Below, piece by piece: positions 1-11,937 of a stretch of 64,000 bases of DNA (its first letter is position 1; every line of letters starts with the position of its first letter). The DNA comes from DASRDU01 sp046331565 (lineage in GTDB: Bacteria > Acidobacteriota > Blastocatellia > RBC074), in the NCBI GenBank assembly GCA_046331565.1, contig JAXLQP010000011.1, positions 38,166-102,165 on the forward strand. The letters are read 5' to 3'. Under the pieces are notes generated by a model, which worked only from the letters and a program-made list of their open reading frames with translations, was not told the origin of the DNA and did no database searches. The position numbers were made by a program, and so were the translations under genes.

Positions 1-360
1 CGCCGTAATCTGGCTGGCGGTCAGGGTAACGACGGTTGTAAACGAAGCTGAGTTGGCGCCGACGGCAAAAAGGCCATCGAAGGGAATAGTCACCGGGCCA
101 TTACCGCCCAGCACCGTGGGCTGGTGAATATGCGCGGCGGTAGCCCCCGACGTGATTCCGGTGAACGACAGCGAGATCGTGGCCTGATTGCCGTTGAGGA
201 CAATCGTGCCGAAACCTCTGGCCGTTGAGTTGGTGGGTGGGTTTTCCTGCGAGCCGGTCAGAGTAGCAGTGAAAATAATCGGATCAGCTTTGGCTGAAAC
301 CGACAACATTGCTACCGTGAAGACAATCGCAGCAATGCCCCAAAGTCGGACGAACTTCAT
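1..360 (-). CDS. CHRD-domain secreted protein (C-terminus cut by window edge)
   Basis: An open frame of 120 codons starts at ATG 358-360 and runs off the left edge without a stop. The first 25 residues form a signal peptide (hydrophobic run ending VSAKA). The mature part begins with a beta-rich stretch containing TGSQENPP, GFGTIVLNG and AAHIHQP, the pattern of the CHRD (chordin/SOG) domain found in many secreted bacterial proteins. AAAGGAG lies about a dozen bases upstream of the ATG. Function is unknown beyond secretion. Such proteins sometimes end in a PEP-CTERM sorting tail, which cannot be judged because the C-terminus is missing. Confidence 0.8.
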   Translation of the reverse strand, partial: MKFVRLWGIAAIVFTVAMLSVSAKADPIIFTATLTGSQENPPTNSTARGFGTIVLNGNQATISLSFTGITSGATAAHIHQPTVLGGNGPVTIPFDGLFAVGANSASFTTVVTLTASQITA

Positions 361-539
361 GGGACACGACTCCTTTCAGTCAGAGCTTACCTGAAGGGTT
401 AAGCCCCAAAGGTATTGCTACCGATGTGTTGTTACTGCTGGTTATGGTGATTTGCTGGAATTGCTGCCGGTGCGCATAAACTATGCTTACTGACATTTCC
501 TGTCAAGCAGCATTTAATGCTTCAGTGGAAAATCAGCCG

Positions 540-1856
540 CTAAGGTGCTGCCGTCCGGGTCGGAGTTTCAACTTCACCCGGCTCCGGCAGGCGGCGGGGT
601 CGCCATTCAGCCTCAAAGTGCAGCAGGCCATGAATGATGCGCTCGGCAATGACATTGAACTGATACATCTGATGATGCACGTCTGCCGGATCGTCCCAGT
701 GCGGCGCGCGGCTTTCCGTCCAGACTTTGAGCGTGAGGTAATAGACGCTGTGCGCCAGTTCGAGGCGCGGAATATGCAGGTCAATTGCCCCCGGCCCGCG
801 CCTGACCGGCAACCGACCGGGATGCGTGTCATAGTTGTTGATGCTGCCGACAAAAACTCCGTCAAACCGGTAAATATCAATTGCAAAAACCGGCTGCGGG
901 TAATCATCGTCGGCGGTGTAATGCAGCCGCAGCGTCACTTCGTCATCGGTTCTGAAAACCCACGCGGCTTCTCCGGCGGAATTGAACATTTCCAGCCCCG
1001 TGAAGCTGATGCGTCCGTTGCCCCACCGCGAGCCGACCAGCTTCAGTTCGCGCAGGATGTCTTCGTAACCCTGCGTACTGAGGCTGCCGACCTGCCCGCC
1101 CGTCTGACCGACCGCTTTCAGGCGTTCGCTTTCAAGCCGCTGACAAAAGGCCTGGTAGCGCGTGACCACTTCGCGCGCCGGGCCGTACATCTGCGCTCTG
1201 CCGCTTTCCAGCCACAGCGCCTTGTCGCAGAACCGCTGCACCAGCGCCGGATCGTGCGAAACAAAGAGCACCGTTTTTCCTGACTTTCTGAAATGTTCCA
1301 CCCGATCCAGCGATTTGCGCTGAAAGTAAACGTCACCCACCGACAACGCTTCATCAACGATCAGCACATCCGGGTCAACGTGAATGGCCGCCGCAAATGC
1401 CAGCCGCATCAGCATCCCGGTCGAGTAGGTTTTGACCGGCTGATCAACGAACGCTTCAAGCTCCGCAAACTGCACGATCACATCCATTCGCCGTCTCATC
1501 TCGGCTTCGCTGAAGCCGAGAATCTGCCCCGACAGCACAATGTTTTCGCGCCCGGTGTATTCGGGATTGAACCCGCTGCCGAGTTCAAGCAGCGCCGTCA
1601 CGCGCCCCTCAACGCGCACATCGCCTCTGGTTGGTTTCAGAATCCCGGCGATGATTTGCAGCAGCGTTGACTTCCCTGCCCCGTTGCGCCCGATGACGCC
1701 GACAGTTTCGCCCGTCTGCACTTCGAGGCTGACATCCTGCAAGGCCCAGAAATCGCGGTGATATTTGCGCCGCCCGCGCAGCAGAATCTCCTTCAGCCGC
1801 CCCGAAGGCTGATCGTAAATGCGATAAAGTTTGGCGACGTTCTGAACGGAAATCAC
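540..1856 (-). CDS. ABC transporter ATP-binding protein, Wzt-like polysaccharide export
   Basis: 438 aa. An ATPase domain fills residues 1-230: Walker A GRNGAGKS at 56-63, signature YSTGM at 144-148, Walker B VLIVDE at 164-169 and switch histidine H201. The insert EILLRGRRKYHRDFWALQDVS is typical of the Wzt/TagH/RfbE subfamily that exports O-antigen or teichoic acid precursors. Residues ~255-430 form the beta-rich Wzt C-terminal domain, which in known members binds the nonreducing end of the glycan. The Wzm permease that should accompany it is not in the window. The gene upstream in the same direction is a glycosyltransferase-methyltransferase, which fits a role in surface glycan assembly and export. 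Confidence 0.9.
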   Translation of the reverse strand: MISVQNVAKLYRIYDQPSGRLKEILLRGRRKYHRDFWALQDVSLEVQTGETVGVIGRNGAGKSTLLQIIAGILKPTRGDVRVEGRVTALLELGSGFNPEYTGRENIVLSGQILGFSEAEMRRRMDVIVQFAELEAFVDQPVKTYSTGMLMRLAFAAAIHVDPDVLIVDEALSVGDVYFQRKSLDRVEHFRKSGKTVLFVSHDPALVQRFCDKALWLESGRAQMYGPAREVVTRYQAFCQRLESERLKAVGQTGGQVGSLSTQGYEDILRELKLVGSRWGNGRISFTGLEMFNSAGEAAWVFRTDDEVTLRLHYTADDDYPQPVFAIDIYRFDGVFVGSINNYDTHPGRLPVRRGPGAIDLHIPRLELAHSVYYLTLKVWTESRAPHWDDPADVHHQMYQFNVIAERIIHGLLHFEAEWRPRRLPEPGEVETPTRTAAP

Positions 1857-1870
1857 GAGGAAAATCAGGC

Positions 1871-2048
1871 GGCAGGCGGTAGTTGGTAGTTGGTAGTTGG
1901 TAGTTGGTAGTTGGCAGAATACACAGGACAGAAATCAGCAGCGCAGTGCTTTGATTTTCCTGTTCCTTCTTTCTACCGACTACCGACTACCGACTACCGA
2001 CTACCGAATTCCGAATTCCGAATTCCGACTCCCGCCTGCCGCCTGCCT
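1871..2048. repeat. Heptamer-array hairpin between two co-directional genes
   Basis: Five exact tandem copies of tagttgg (1880-1914) follow a ggcggca-type unit. Five copies of ctaccga (1973-2007), three of attccga (2008-2028) and cctgccg-type units follow about 60 bases later. The outer aggcggcaggcgg pairs with cctgccgcctgcc. The tagttgg units pair with the ctaccga units with one G-U wobble per heptamer when read as plus-strand RNA. This is the first of six heptamer-based inverted repeats in the window. It fills the gap between the ABC ATPase gene and the fusion glycosyltransferase gene. Confidence 0.9.
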
Positions 2049-4136
2049 TCAATCATACAGCCCGTCCGGGTAGCGTTCGATCTGCGTGCTGGCTTTGCGT
2101 CCGATGGCAAAGATGTTGTCGCCGCGCATTTCGCGCGGCACTCCCGTAGTTTGCACCAGCCAGTTCACGAACGGTTCATCGGTCTGACACCACAGGTCTT
2201 TGGTATAAAGTCGCTCGACCTTGAAGCCTGCGGCTTCGAGCGCGATTCTGACATCGTTCGGCGTGTATTCGCGGCTGTGCCGGTCGGCGCGGCTTTTCAG
2301 ATTGTATTCGCCGTAAACGTAAGGGCTGTTGCCCGCCAGCGCCTTGCCGATGCTGAACGCGCTCGCAATATTTGGCGTGGTCACGATTACCAGCCCGCCC
2401 CATTTCAGCACGCGGTTGAGTTCAATCAGCATATGCATCGGATCTTCGGTCAGGTGTTCGATGATTTCGCAGCACAGCGCAACGTCGAAGTAACCGTCAG
2501 GATATGGAAAGCGGTCGCGCTCGGCATCCACGTTCTGCATCGGAAAGGTCAGTTGCTCGCCTGTCACCGAATGCGTGACGCGCTGAATGATCTCCTTCGT
2601 TTCGCCTTCCCACCAGCCGGTCAGCGCAATGTCGGCGTAATTGCCGTAGCGCCGGACAAGCGGCGTCATATGCAGGTAGCTGCTCAGTTCCAGCAGTCGC
2701 TCGCTGCCTGTGCCTTTGGGAATCAGGCTGATGGTTTCAAGAATGCGGCGGCTGTGCAGCTTCAGATAGCCGCTCGCGTTCGGATCAGCCGTAAAGAATC
2801 CGGCGACGTAATCAATCGCTTCGTCAGCATCGGGCGTGATGCCTGCGGGCGCGTCACTTTCGCGTTCGATGATGCGGTTTTCCTGGTCTTCTGATTTGAT
2901 CGGAAAGTGCAGCACCGGCGCGCCCGTCTGACGCGCTGAAATAACGTATTCGGCAAAATCCAGATAACGCGCGGCGCAGCGGCTGATGTCGTTTTCGCGG
3001 CGAATCCAGCCTTGCGCATTGCGGCTCAGCGTTTCGCGCAGCGTCGGCTGGTAAGCCAGCTTGCGCAACTGTGCGTACAACTCTTTTTCCTCATCCTCGC
3101 CCGGCGAAACCTTCAGGCAGATTTCATCGGGCAGTTCACCGAACTGTCCGAAGTCGGAAACGATCACCGGCCTGCCTGCGCCCAGCGCGCGAATCAGCGT
3201 GCCTGACGTTTCACCAGCGGTCGGGTAGCGCAGATTAACGACTGCATCAACAGCTTTCAGATAACGAAAGAAATCCTGCTCTTTCGTGTAGCCGGTCAGC
3301 CGCACGCTCTCCTGCAATTCAAGTTCTTCAATCAGCGGCGCGACGCTCCATCGCCAGTGATCCTCGCCCACAATCACGCACATCGCCTGCGGCATCACCG
3401 CGAGCAGCTTTTTGAAGGCGCGCAGCAGCGACGGCAGGCGCTTCGACTGCGTGACGAAACCAAACGTCGCCACGATCCAGCGATCTTCAGGCAGCCGCAA
3501 TTCGCGGCGGCACGCTGCCGCGTCCATTCGATCAAGCTCGTAAACTTTGGGTGAAAGGTGATGCGGAATGACGGCCACCGGAATGTTGCGACCATCCGAA
3601 GCCGCTTCGAGCTGCGAAGCGGCATAATCGTTATGCACGATCACGCCCAGGCTGCTTTCAATCAGACGACGATTGAGCGGCAGCAGGAACTGCTGGTAAT
3701 CGCTGCCGACGCCGCTTGCGCGCATGTCAGCAAGCCGCCCGCCGCGCCGCCCGTAAGCGTGAAACATCTCATCGCGGTAACCCGCCTCATCCTCGCGTCC
3801 GAGCGTCTTCCACGCAATCAGATGATGCTGGCAGTGTTCGTGCAGCACGAGCAGCCCCGGCATCGTCAGCGCGCGTTCGTAAATGTATTCGTGATGCGGA
3901 TTGTTGCCCTGGTGATAGAGGCAGAGGTCAAACGGCTGCTGGCGGTGAATGCCATCAAAATGCACGACATCATAAACCGCATAATTGTGGCGTCCCTGAT
4001 TCGCCTTCAGTTCCGAAGCATGCTCGACAAAGACCGAAACATCGGCCCCGCGCGCCAGCAGCGGCAGCAGTTCGGCGCTGTAATCAGCGATGCCCGATTT
4101 GCCCGGAGGAAGCGGACTGAAGTAAGCAAGACGCAT
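2049..4136 (-). CDS. Glycosyltransferase family 4 / SAM methyltransferase fusion protein
   Basis: 695 aa. Residues 1-~395 are a GT-B glycosyltransferase of the GT4 type: an N-terminal RLAYFSPLPPGKSGIADYS nucleotide-fold start, then TFGFVTQSKRLPSLLRAF and a donor-binding segment around SGTLIRALGAGRPVIVSD. Residues ~450-690 are a class I SAM-dependent methyltransferase (Methyltransf_11 type), with YFDVALCCEIIEHLTEDP and a following LKWGGLVIVTTPN strand-loop. Such fusions are common in cell-surface polysaccharide clusters, where one protein adds and then caps a sugar. It lies upstream of the Wzt-like ATPase in the same direction, separated by a repeat hairpin. Acceptor and donor sugars cannot be inferred. 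Confidence 0.88.
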   Translation of the reverse strand: MRLAYFSPLPPGKSGIADYSAELLPLLARGADVSVFVEHASELKANQGRHNYAVYDVVHFDGIHRQQPFDLCLYHQGNNPHHEYIYERALTMPGLLVLHEHCQHHLIAWKTLGREDEAGYRDEMFHAYGRRGGRLADMRASGVGSDYQQFLLPLNRRLIESSLGVIVHNDYAASQLEAASDGRNIPVAVIPHHLSPKVYELDRMDAAACRRELRLPEDRWIVATFGFVTQSKRLPSLLRAFKKLLAVMPQAMCVIVGEDHWRWSVAPLIEELELQESVRLTGYTKEQDFFRYLKAVDAVVNLRYPTAGETSGTLIRALGAGRPVIVSDFGQFGELPDEICLKVSPGEDEEKELYAQLRKLAYQPTLRETLSRNAQGWIRRENDISRCAARYLDFAEYVISARQTGAPVLHFPIKSEDQENRIIERESDAPAGITPDADEAIDYVAGFFTADPNASGYLKLHSRRILETISLIPKGTGSERLLELSSYLHMTPLVRRYGNYADIALTGWWEGETKEIIQRVTHSVTGEQLTFPMQNVDAERDRFPYPDGYFDVALCCEIIEHLTEDPMHMLIELNRVLKWGGLVIVTTPNIASAFSIGKALAGNSPYVYGEYNLKSRADRHSREYTPNDVRIALEAAGFKVERLYTKDLWCQTDEPFVNWLVQTTGVPREMRGDNIFAIGRKASTQIERYPDGLYD

Positions 4137-4189
4137 TCAGTTGCAGATTATTGAGCCATCCGGATTCAGTAAATCGTGCGCTTCAGGAG

Positions 4190-4268
4190 ACGGTGTTCGG
4201 AGTTCCAGCTTTAGCTGGTCTTTTCTGATTCAGGCCAGACCAGCTAAAGCTGGAACTCCGAACACCGT
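4190..4268. repeat. 30-bp perfect inverted repeat with palindromic arm core
   Basis: Arms 4191-4220 and 4238-4267 are perfect reverse complements, extended by one more pair, with a 17-base loop. Each arm contains the self-complementary core CCAGCTTTAGCTGG, so the element can fold as one long hairpin or as two adjacent small ones. It lies between lgt and the upstream fusion glycosyltransferase gene. There is no T-run, so it is not a simple terminator. It resembles REP/BIME elements. Confidence 0.9.
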
Positions 4269-4318
4269 TCTGCCAGATGGAGATTTCCGGACAATGGCCC
4301 GATTCCGTCTGTTTCGAA

Positions 4319-5191
4319 TCAGGCGCGCTGGCCTTCTGCTTTCAGCATCGGCTTTGCGCTGCGCGTTTTCATCCACCACAGGATCAGCGCGCCGACGAAC
4401 ACCAGCGCCGCGATGAACTGCGAAGTTGAAAGCCCCAGCAGTTCGCCACGCGGATCATCACGCCAGAATTCAATCGTGAAGCGCGCCACCGCATACATCA
4501 CCGCATAAGCCAGCACGATCTGACCGGCGAACTGACGACGGCGGCTGAGCCACAGCAGCACAATGCAAATCACCAGCGTTGCTGCGGCTTCGTAAAGCTG
4601 CGTCGGATGCAAATGCAGCGGCGACATCAGCCCGCCCAGTTTCTGCGCCCAGACATCGCGCTGCGGGCCGGACAAATGCTCAACGATTGTCGGCACGCCG
4701 GTGACTTCGTGGCCCTTGTCGCTGAAATGCACGCCGCACGCCGCCGTCGTGGGTTTGCCCCAGCAGCAGCCCGCGCTGAAACAACCCAGCCGACCAATTG
4801 TCTGCCCGATGGCAATGCCCGGCGCAAACGCATCAGCCGTGCGCCACCAGGGCAGCTTGTAAATCCGCATCACGATCACCGAAGCGATCACCGCGCCGAT
4901 GAACCCGCCGTAAAAGACTCCGGCGGAACGGAAGAAATCGAGCGAGAAAATCTGTCCGAGGTTGTTGCGGTAATCATCCCATTCAGTGATGACCATCAGC
5001 GCTTTCGAGCCGACCAGCGAAGCCGCCAGCACCCACAATCCCAGATCATAAACGCGGTTGCGGTCCAGCCCGTCCCGCGCCGCCTGGCGTGACATCACGT
5101 AAAACCCGGCGATGAACGAGAGCGCCATCAGCAGGCCATAGGTGTTGAGTGTGAAATTGAGACCGGGAATTTTGAAAAGTTCAGGAAACAT
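4319..5191 (-). CDS. lgt: Prolipoprotein diacylglyceryl transferase
   Basis: 290 aa. Transfers a diacylglyceryl group from phosphatidylglycerol to the conserved cysteine of prolipoproteins in the inner membrane. About seven hydrophobic segments are visible. The Lgt signature occurs as AIGQTIGRLGCFSAGCCWG near residues 141-159, in the GxxIGRxGCFxxGCCxG form of the family, and HPTQLYEA follows at about 204-211. Length is normal. The next gene upstream, 27 bp away on the same strand, is lspA, the following enzyme in lipoprotein maturation, so the pair probably forms one operon with ileS. Confidence 0.96.
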   Translation of the reverse strand: MFPELFKIPGLNFTLNTYGLLMALSFIAGFYVMSRQAARDGLDRNRVYDLGLWVLAASLVGSKALMVITEWDDYRNNLGQIFSLDFFRSAGVFYGGFIGAVIASVIVMRIYKLPWWRTADAFAPGIAIGQTIGRLGCFSAGCCWGKPTTAACGVHFSDKGHEVTGVPTIVEHLSGPQRDVWAQKLGGLMSPLHLHPTQLYEAAATLVICIVLLWLSRRRQFAGQIVLAYAVMYAVARFTIEFWRDDPRGELLGLSTSQFIAALVFVGALILWWMKTRSAKPMLKAEGQRA

Positions 5192-5218
5192 TACGAGGCT
5201 TTATCCAGCAGGGTTGAT

Positions 5219-5757
5219 TCAATCGGAAGAACTGATACTGCTCTGTTCTGAAACCGTGCCCGCCGGTTGCGGCACGGCCTGCGTGACGGCCTTCTCTTCC
5301 TTCATCATCTCCAGCGCCAGCAGCGCCGCGCCCACACAGATGGCGGCATCAGCAATATTGAAAGTCGGCCAGACGAAACGATCCAGCCAGTGAAAATCCA
5401 GAAAGTCCACGACCTCACCGAGCCGCACGCGGTCAATCAGGTTGCCGGTAATGCCCGACAGCAGCAGCGCGAGCGCCGTGTTCAGCCGCTTGTGATTCGT
5501 CGCCGTGCGCATCAGATAAGCAAACACCGCCGCCGCCGCCAGCGCCGAAATCAGCGAAAAAACCCAGCGCACTTCATATTCACTGTCGGCAAACAGGCTG
5601 AAGGCCACGCCGCGATTGCGCGCATAGGTCAGGCGAAAGAAACCTTCGATGACCTCAATTGACCCGACCGGCATCAGCTTTGTCGTCGCCCACCACTTGC
5701 TCACCTGGTCGGCAACCAGCACGGCAAAGGCCAGAATGAAATAGATGTTTTTACTTC

Positions 5758-5761
<4 letters not shown>
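5219..5761 (-). CDS. lspA: Lipoprotein signal peptidase (signal peptidase II)
   Basis: 180 aa. Membrane aspartyl protease that removes the signal peptide of diacylglyceryl-modified prolipoproteins. Motifs ARNRGVAFSLF (48-57), GNLIDR (106-111), EVVDF with D119 and FNIADA with D138 are all present; D119 and D138 are spaced 19 residues apart like the catalytic pair of characterised LspA proteins. Four hydrophobic segments fit the family topology. The start codon overlaps the ileS stop by 4 bp (ATGA), which implies translational coupling; an ileS-lspA pair is also found in enterobacteria. Confidence 0.96.
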
Positions 5762-8565
<2,804 letters not shown>

Positions 8566-8695
8566 AGTTTCGATAGTCAGCTCTCATTCGCGTGTTGATT
8601 CACAGAATCACGATGATAGCGTAAGCAGGCGGGGTAAATAAAGCAGGCAGCCAGAACAGGCCGGAACGTGATGTGCAACGAAAACTGAGCCGCGC

Positions 8696-9742
8696 TCAGT
8701 AAATATTGAAGCTGAATTCGACATACCACAGAACAACAGCAACAGGCTTGCCATCCTTTTCTGCCGGTTTCCACCGCATCTTCGAGGCCGCTTTAATCGC
8801 TGATTCAGTCATTCCATAAGGAAGTGATTGCAGTACCAGGGGAGACCTGACACTGCCGCTTTCATCAACAATCATCGCCAGAAGCACCGATCCCACAACT
8901 TTGTGAGTCCTTGCCGCCTCGGTATAACTTGCCTTCTCTTTGTAAATGAGTACCGGTTTCGTGGTTACTTCGTCTGTAGTAAAAACCTGCCGGGCGGGAT
9001 TGTTTTTATCAGCCAGATCAGCGTACAGCTTTAATCCCTCCAGTTGCTCGCGCCAGAGTTTCAGGGCCGGATCATTTTTCCGGGTGGAAAGCTGAAGAAA
9101 TTTTCCCAGATTTTCAGCAGCTTCGGCCAGTTTGCCTGGGTTACCATCATCTGTTTTCTTTTTATCCTGTCGCGCTTTGACAAACTGACTAATTACCGCC
9201 TGGCTTCGCAGCAGCCACGCAGCGGCGAACTCAGGATACAGTCTGGTAATTTCGCTGGTGCGCTGAATTGCGTCCTCGTAAGCCTTTTCACGCAATTGCA
9301 GTTCGGCAATGATGTAATTGGCCTCAGGGTTCTGCGGGTCATACCGCAGCGCCTGTTCAGCCTCAGCTTTCGCCTCTGCCGTTTTATTGGTCAGCAGCAG
9401 CATATAAGCCAGCGCGGCGCGCGAAGGCGCATAATCAGGACGCAGGCTGATGGCCCGTTCAAATGCCTTGCGCGCATCCTTGATCTTTCCCTGGTTGTGC
9501 AGCGCCAGCCCCAGAAAATGCCAGGCCTCGGCGTCATTTTTGTTCTTCTTCGTGGCAGTCTTCAGGGCCGCGACCGCTTCCCTGTAATTGCCCTGTCTGT
9601 AATGCTGAATGCCCTGCGCCATTTCCGGTGAAGCAGGCAGCGCAGGCTGTTGTGCGTGGATTTCAATGACTGCGCCGCTGATGAGGAGGCACAGAAGCAA
9701 TAACAGCCCGCAGGCAGTCCGTGTCGGACAGAAATGTTTCAT
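8696..9742 (-). CDS. TPR-repeat protein with C-terminal TonB domain
   Basis: 348 aa. A signal peptide occupies about residues 1-30. Tetratricopeptide repeats run from ~40 to 190 (for example AEAWHFLGLALHNQGKIKDA and the following FERAISLRPDYAP). A TonB C-terminal domain fills about 265-348: YTEAARTHKVVGSVLLAMIV, then MRWKPAEKDGKPV and a final hydrophobic strand. Free-standing TonB domains on periplasmic TPR proteins are frequent in Acidobacteriota. They are presumed to act in the periplasm, but whether this one energises TonB receptors is unknown. It has no N-terminal proline-rich linker and no partner ExbB or ExbD nearby. Confidence 0.82.
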   Translation of the reverse strand: MKHFCPTRTACGLLLLLCLLISGAVIEIHAQQPALPASPEMAQGIQHYRQGNYREAVAALKTATKKNKNDAEAWHFLGLALHNQGKIKDARKAFERAISLRPDYAPSRAALAYMLLLTNKTAEAKAEAEQALRYDPQNPEANYIIAELQLREKAYEDAIQRTSEITRLYPEFAAAWLLRSQAVISQFVKARQDKKKTDDGNPGKLAEAAENLGKFLQLSTRKNDPALKLWREQLEGLKLYADLADKNNPARQVFTTDEVTTKPVLIYKEKASYTEAARTHKVVGSVLLAMIVDESGSVRSPLVLQSLPYGMTESAIKAASKMRWKPAEKDGKPVAVVLWYVEFSFNIY

Positions 9743-9770
9743 CTTTCAACTCCGCGACTGAGAATGGCTG

Positions 9771-9824
9771 AAAAAGCGGTCGGCTTCATCCGGCTGAAGG
9801 GTGGATGAAAACCGACCGCTTTGT
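9771..9824 (-). terminator. Intrinsic terminator after the nucleotide-sugar dehydrogenase gene
   Basis: Arms 9773-9791 and 9803-9822 pair over about 18 bp with one bulge (core AAAGCGGTCGG / CCGACCGCTTT). On the minus strand the stem is followed by five T residues. It lies 23 bp past the stop of the dehydrogenase gene and just upstream of the TPR-TonB gene, separating the two transcripts. Confidence 0.7.
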
Positions 9825-9844
9825 TATCTGAAAGAAATCACGCC

Positions 9845-11173
9845 TTACAACCTGATGATCTTCTCGTTGAGCTTGTCGCCCTTCAGGCTGCGCGTGGCGT
9901 TGCGCGTGTCCACGATCAGGCTGGCGCGTTCGGCGACCCATTTGTAATCCACGTTTTTGTGGTTCGTCACGATGACCACGCAATCAGCGTTCTGCACGAC
10001 CTCTTCGGTCAGCGCGATGCCTTTGAGCTGATCGTGCGTGTCGTTTTCGAGATGGACTTCGGCGACGTAAGGATCGTGGAAACTGACGACCGCGCCGAGC
10101 TTTTGCAGCTTGTCAATGATCGCCAGCGCCGGGCTTTCGCGCATATCGTCAATGTCGTTCTTGTAAGCCACGCCGAGAATCAGCACCTGCGAACCATTGA
10201 CCGGCTTGCGATGATTGTTGAGGCCGCGCATGACCAGTTCAACGACGTGTTCCGGCATCCGCGAATTGACCTCTTCAGCCAGCGAAATGAAGCGAGCCTC
10301 AAAACCGTGCATGCGCGCCTTCCACGACAGGTAATGGGGGTCCAGAGGAATACAATGTCCCCCAATGCCTGGCCCCGGATAGAAGGCCATAAAGCCGAAA
10401 GGTTTGGTCGCTGCGGCTTCGATGACTTCCCAGGTATCAATGCCGAGCGTGTCGCAGAGTTGTGCGAGTTCATTGACCATGCCGATGTTGACGGCGCGGA
10501 AGGTATTTTCAAGGAGTTTGGCGGCTTCGGCGGCACGGGCTGAACCGACACGATGAACATTAGCGACAATCGCGCCGTAAGTTGCCAGCGCCACATCGGT
10601 GCTGTCGGCGGTCACGCCGCCCACGACCTTCGGAATGTTGTGAGTATTGAACTGCGGATTGCCCGGATCAACGCGTTCGGGCGAGAAGGCCAGGAAGTAA
10701 TCACGGTCGAGTTCAAGACCCTTTGCGTCAAACATCGGGCGCAGCACTTCATCGGTCGTGCCGGGATAGGTCGTTGATTCGAGAATGATGAGTTGCCCCG
10801 GACGCAGCGTTTCAGCGATCTTTTCCGAAGCGGCGAGGATGTAGGAAACGTCCGGGTCCTTGGTTTTTCTGAGCGGCGTCGGAACGCAGATGATGATGAT
10901 GTCCTGATCCCTGAGTTGCGCGAAATCGGTCGTCGCTTTCAGCCTGCCGCTGCTGACAAGTTCAGCGACCTGCGAAGTCGGCACGTCAATGATGTACGAT
11001 TCGCCGCGATTGATGGCGTCGGCCTTGCGCTGATCAACTTCAAAGCCGGTGGCGCTGAAACCCTTGGCGGCAAACTCTGAGGCCAGCGGCAGTCCCACAT
11101 ACCCCAGCCCGATGACTCCGACCCGCGCGCTGCGGGCGGCAATTTTGTCCAGTAATGACTGTTTGTTACTCAC
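9845..11173 (-). CDS. Nucleotide sugar dehydrogenase, UDP-GlcNAc 6-dehydrogenase type (WbpA/TviB family)
   Basis: 442 aa. Oxidises C6 of a UDP-sugar twice using NAD to give a UDP-uronic acid for surface polysaccharide. The N-terminal Rossmann motif is VGVIGLGYVGLPLA at 18-31. The central helical domain carries KLLENTFRAVNIGMVNELA. The catalytic cysteine lies in GPGIGGHCIPLDPHY near residue 272. The C-terminal domain has LGVAYKNDIDDMRESP. The sequence is closer to the WbpA/TviB group than to UDP-glucose dehydrogenase Ugd; the exact substrate is inferred. Start is GTG, overlapping the tlyA stop by 4 bp (GTGA), so the two are cotranscribed. A hairpin terminator follows the gene. Confidence 0.92.
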   Translation of the reverse strand: MSNKQSLLDKIAARSARVGVIGLGYVGLPLASEFAAKGFSATGFEVDQRKADAINRGESYIIDVPTSQVAELVSSGRLKATTDFAQLRDQDIIIICVPTPLRKTKDPDVSYILAASEKIAETLRPGQLIILESTTYPGTTDEVLRPMFDAKGLELDRDYFLAFSPERVDPGNPQFNTHNIPKVVGGVTADSTDVALATYGAIVANVHRVGSARAAEAAKLLENTFRAVNIGMVNELAQLCDTLGIDTWEVIEAAATKPFGFMAFYPGPGIGGHCIPLDPHYLSWKARMHGFEARFISLAEEVNSRMPEHVVELVMRGLNNHRKPVNGSQVLILGVAYKNDIDDMRESPALAIIDKLQKLGAVVSFHDPYVAEVHLENDTHDQLKGIALTEEVVQNADCVVIVTNHKNVDYKWVAERASLIVDTRNATRSLKGDKLNEKIIRL

Positions 11174-11937
11174 GACAATTCCTTTCCGAGGTTCTGATTC
11201 TGATGATCCGTGTAATCAAAGCAGGCGAGGAATTCGCGGTTGCCGTCAGCGCCGAGGATGGGTGAGTCAGTTACTCCGCGCGGACGCAGGCCGAGGCCGC
11301 TGGCAAATGAAGTGATCTTTTCAACCACGCGCGCCTGAGTCGCCTCATCGCGCACGATGCCACCTTTGCCAACCTCCTCCTTACCCGCTTCAAACTGGGG
11401 CTTGATAAGAACGATGACCTGAGCGGCCTCATTCAGCAGCGGCGGAACGACGGGCAGAATTTTCGTCAGTGAAATGAACGAAACATCGGCCACGACGATG
11501 TCAAACCGTTCGCTGAAATCCTCAGGTCTGAGATAACGCGCATTGACGTTTTCCCGTATTTCGACTCTGCTGTTCTGGCGTAGTTTCCAGTCAATCTGTC
11601 CGTGTCCGACATCAAGCGCCACGACCCGTGCCGCGCCGCGCTGCAACAGGCAGTCGGTGAAACCGCCGGTCGAAGCTCCGATGTCGAGACAAATCCGGTC
11701 TGCGACTTCTATTCGGAAATAATCGAGCGCGGCTGCCAGTTTCAGTCCGCCGCGACTGACATAAGGCATCGGTTCCCTGACCGTGAGCGGCGCATCAACG
11801 GCCACCATCTGCCCGGCTTTTTCAAGTCTTTGCTCGCCGGAAAAAACCTGCCCGGCCAGAATCAGGGCCTGAGCTTTTGTGCGCGTGTCGGCCAGACCGC
11901 GCAGGACCAGTAATTTATCGAGGCGTTCTTTTTTCAC
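11170..11937 (-). CDS. tlyA: TlyA family rRNA (cytidine-2'-O)-methyltransferase / hemolysin-like protein
   Basis: 255 aa from the GTG at 11935-11937. An N-terminal S4 RNA-binding domain is present (KKERLDKLLVLRGLADTRTK), followed by an FtsJ-type Rossmann methyltransferase with SAM motif CLDIGASTGGFTDCLL and VADVSFISLTKILP. TlyA proteins methylate rRNA at cytidines and were first named as hemolysins. The open frame extends upstream to 12045, but residues before KKERL have no counterpart in the family, so the GTG is preferred; the AGGAG is very close to it, so the exact start remains uncertain. It is coupled to the downstream dehydrogenase. Confidence 0.88.
   Translation of the reverse strand: MKKERLDKLLVLRGLADTRTKAQALILAGQVFSGEQRLEKAGQMVAVDAPLTVREPMPYVSRGGLKLAAALDYFRIEVADRICLDIGASTGGFTDCLLQRGAARVVALDVGHGQIDWKLRQNSRVEIRENVNARYLRPEDFSERFDIVVADVSFISLTKILPVVPPLLNEAAQVIVLIKPQFEAGKEEVGKGGIVRDEATQARVVEKITSFASGLGLRPRGVTDSPILGADGNREFLACFDYTDHQNQNLGKELS

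Noticed and set aside
8566..8695. T-box leader upstream of ileS
   Set aside because: No specifier-like stem or antiterminator bulge is visible in the short gap.
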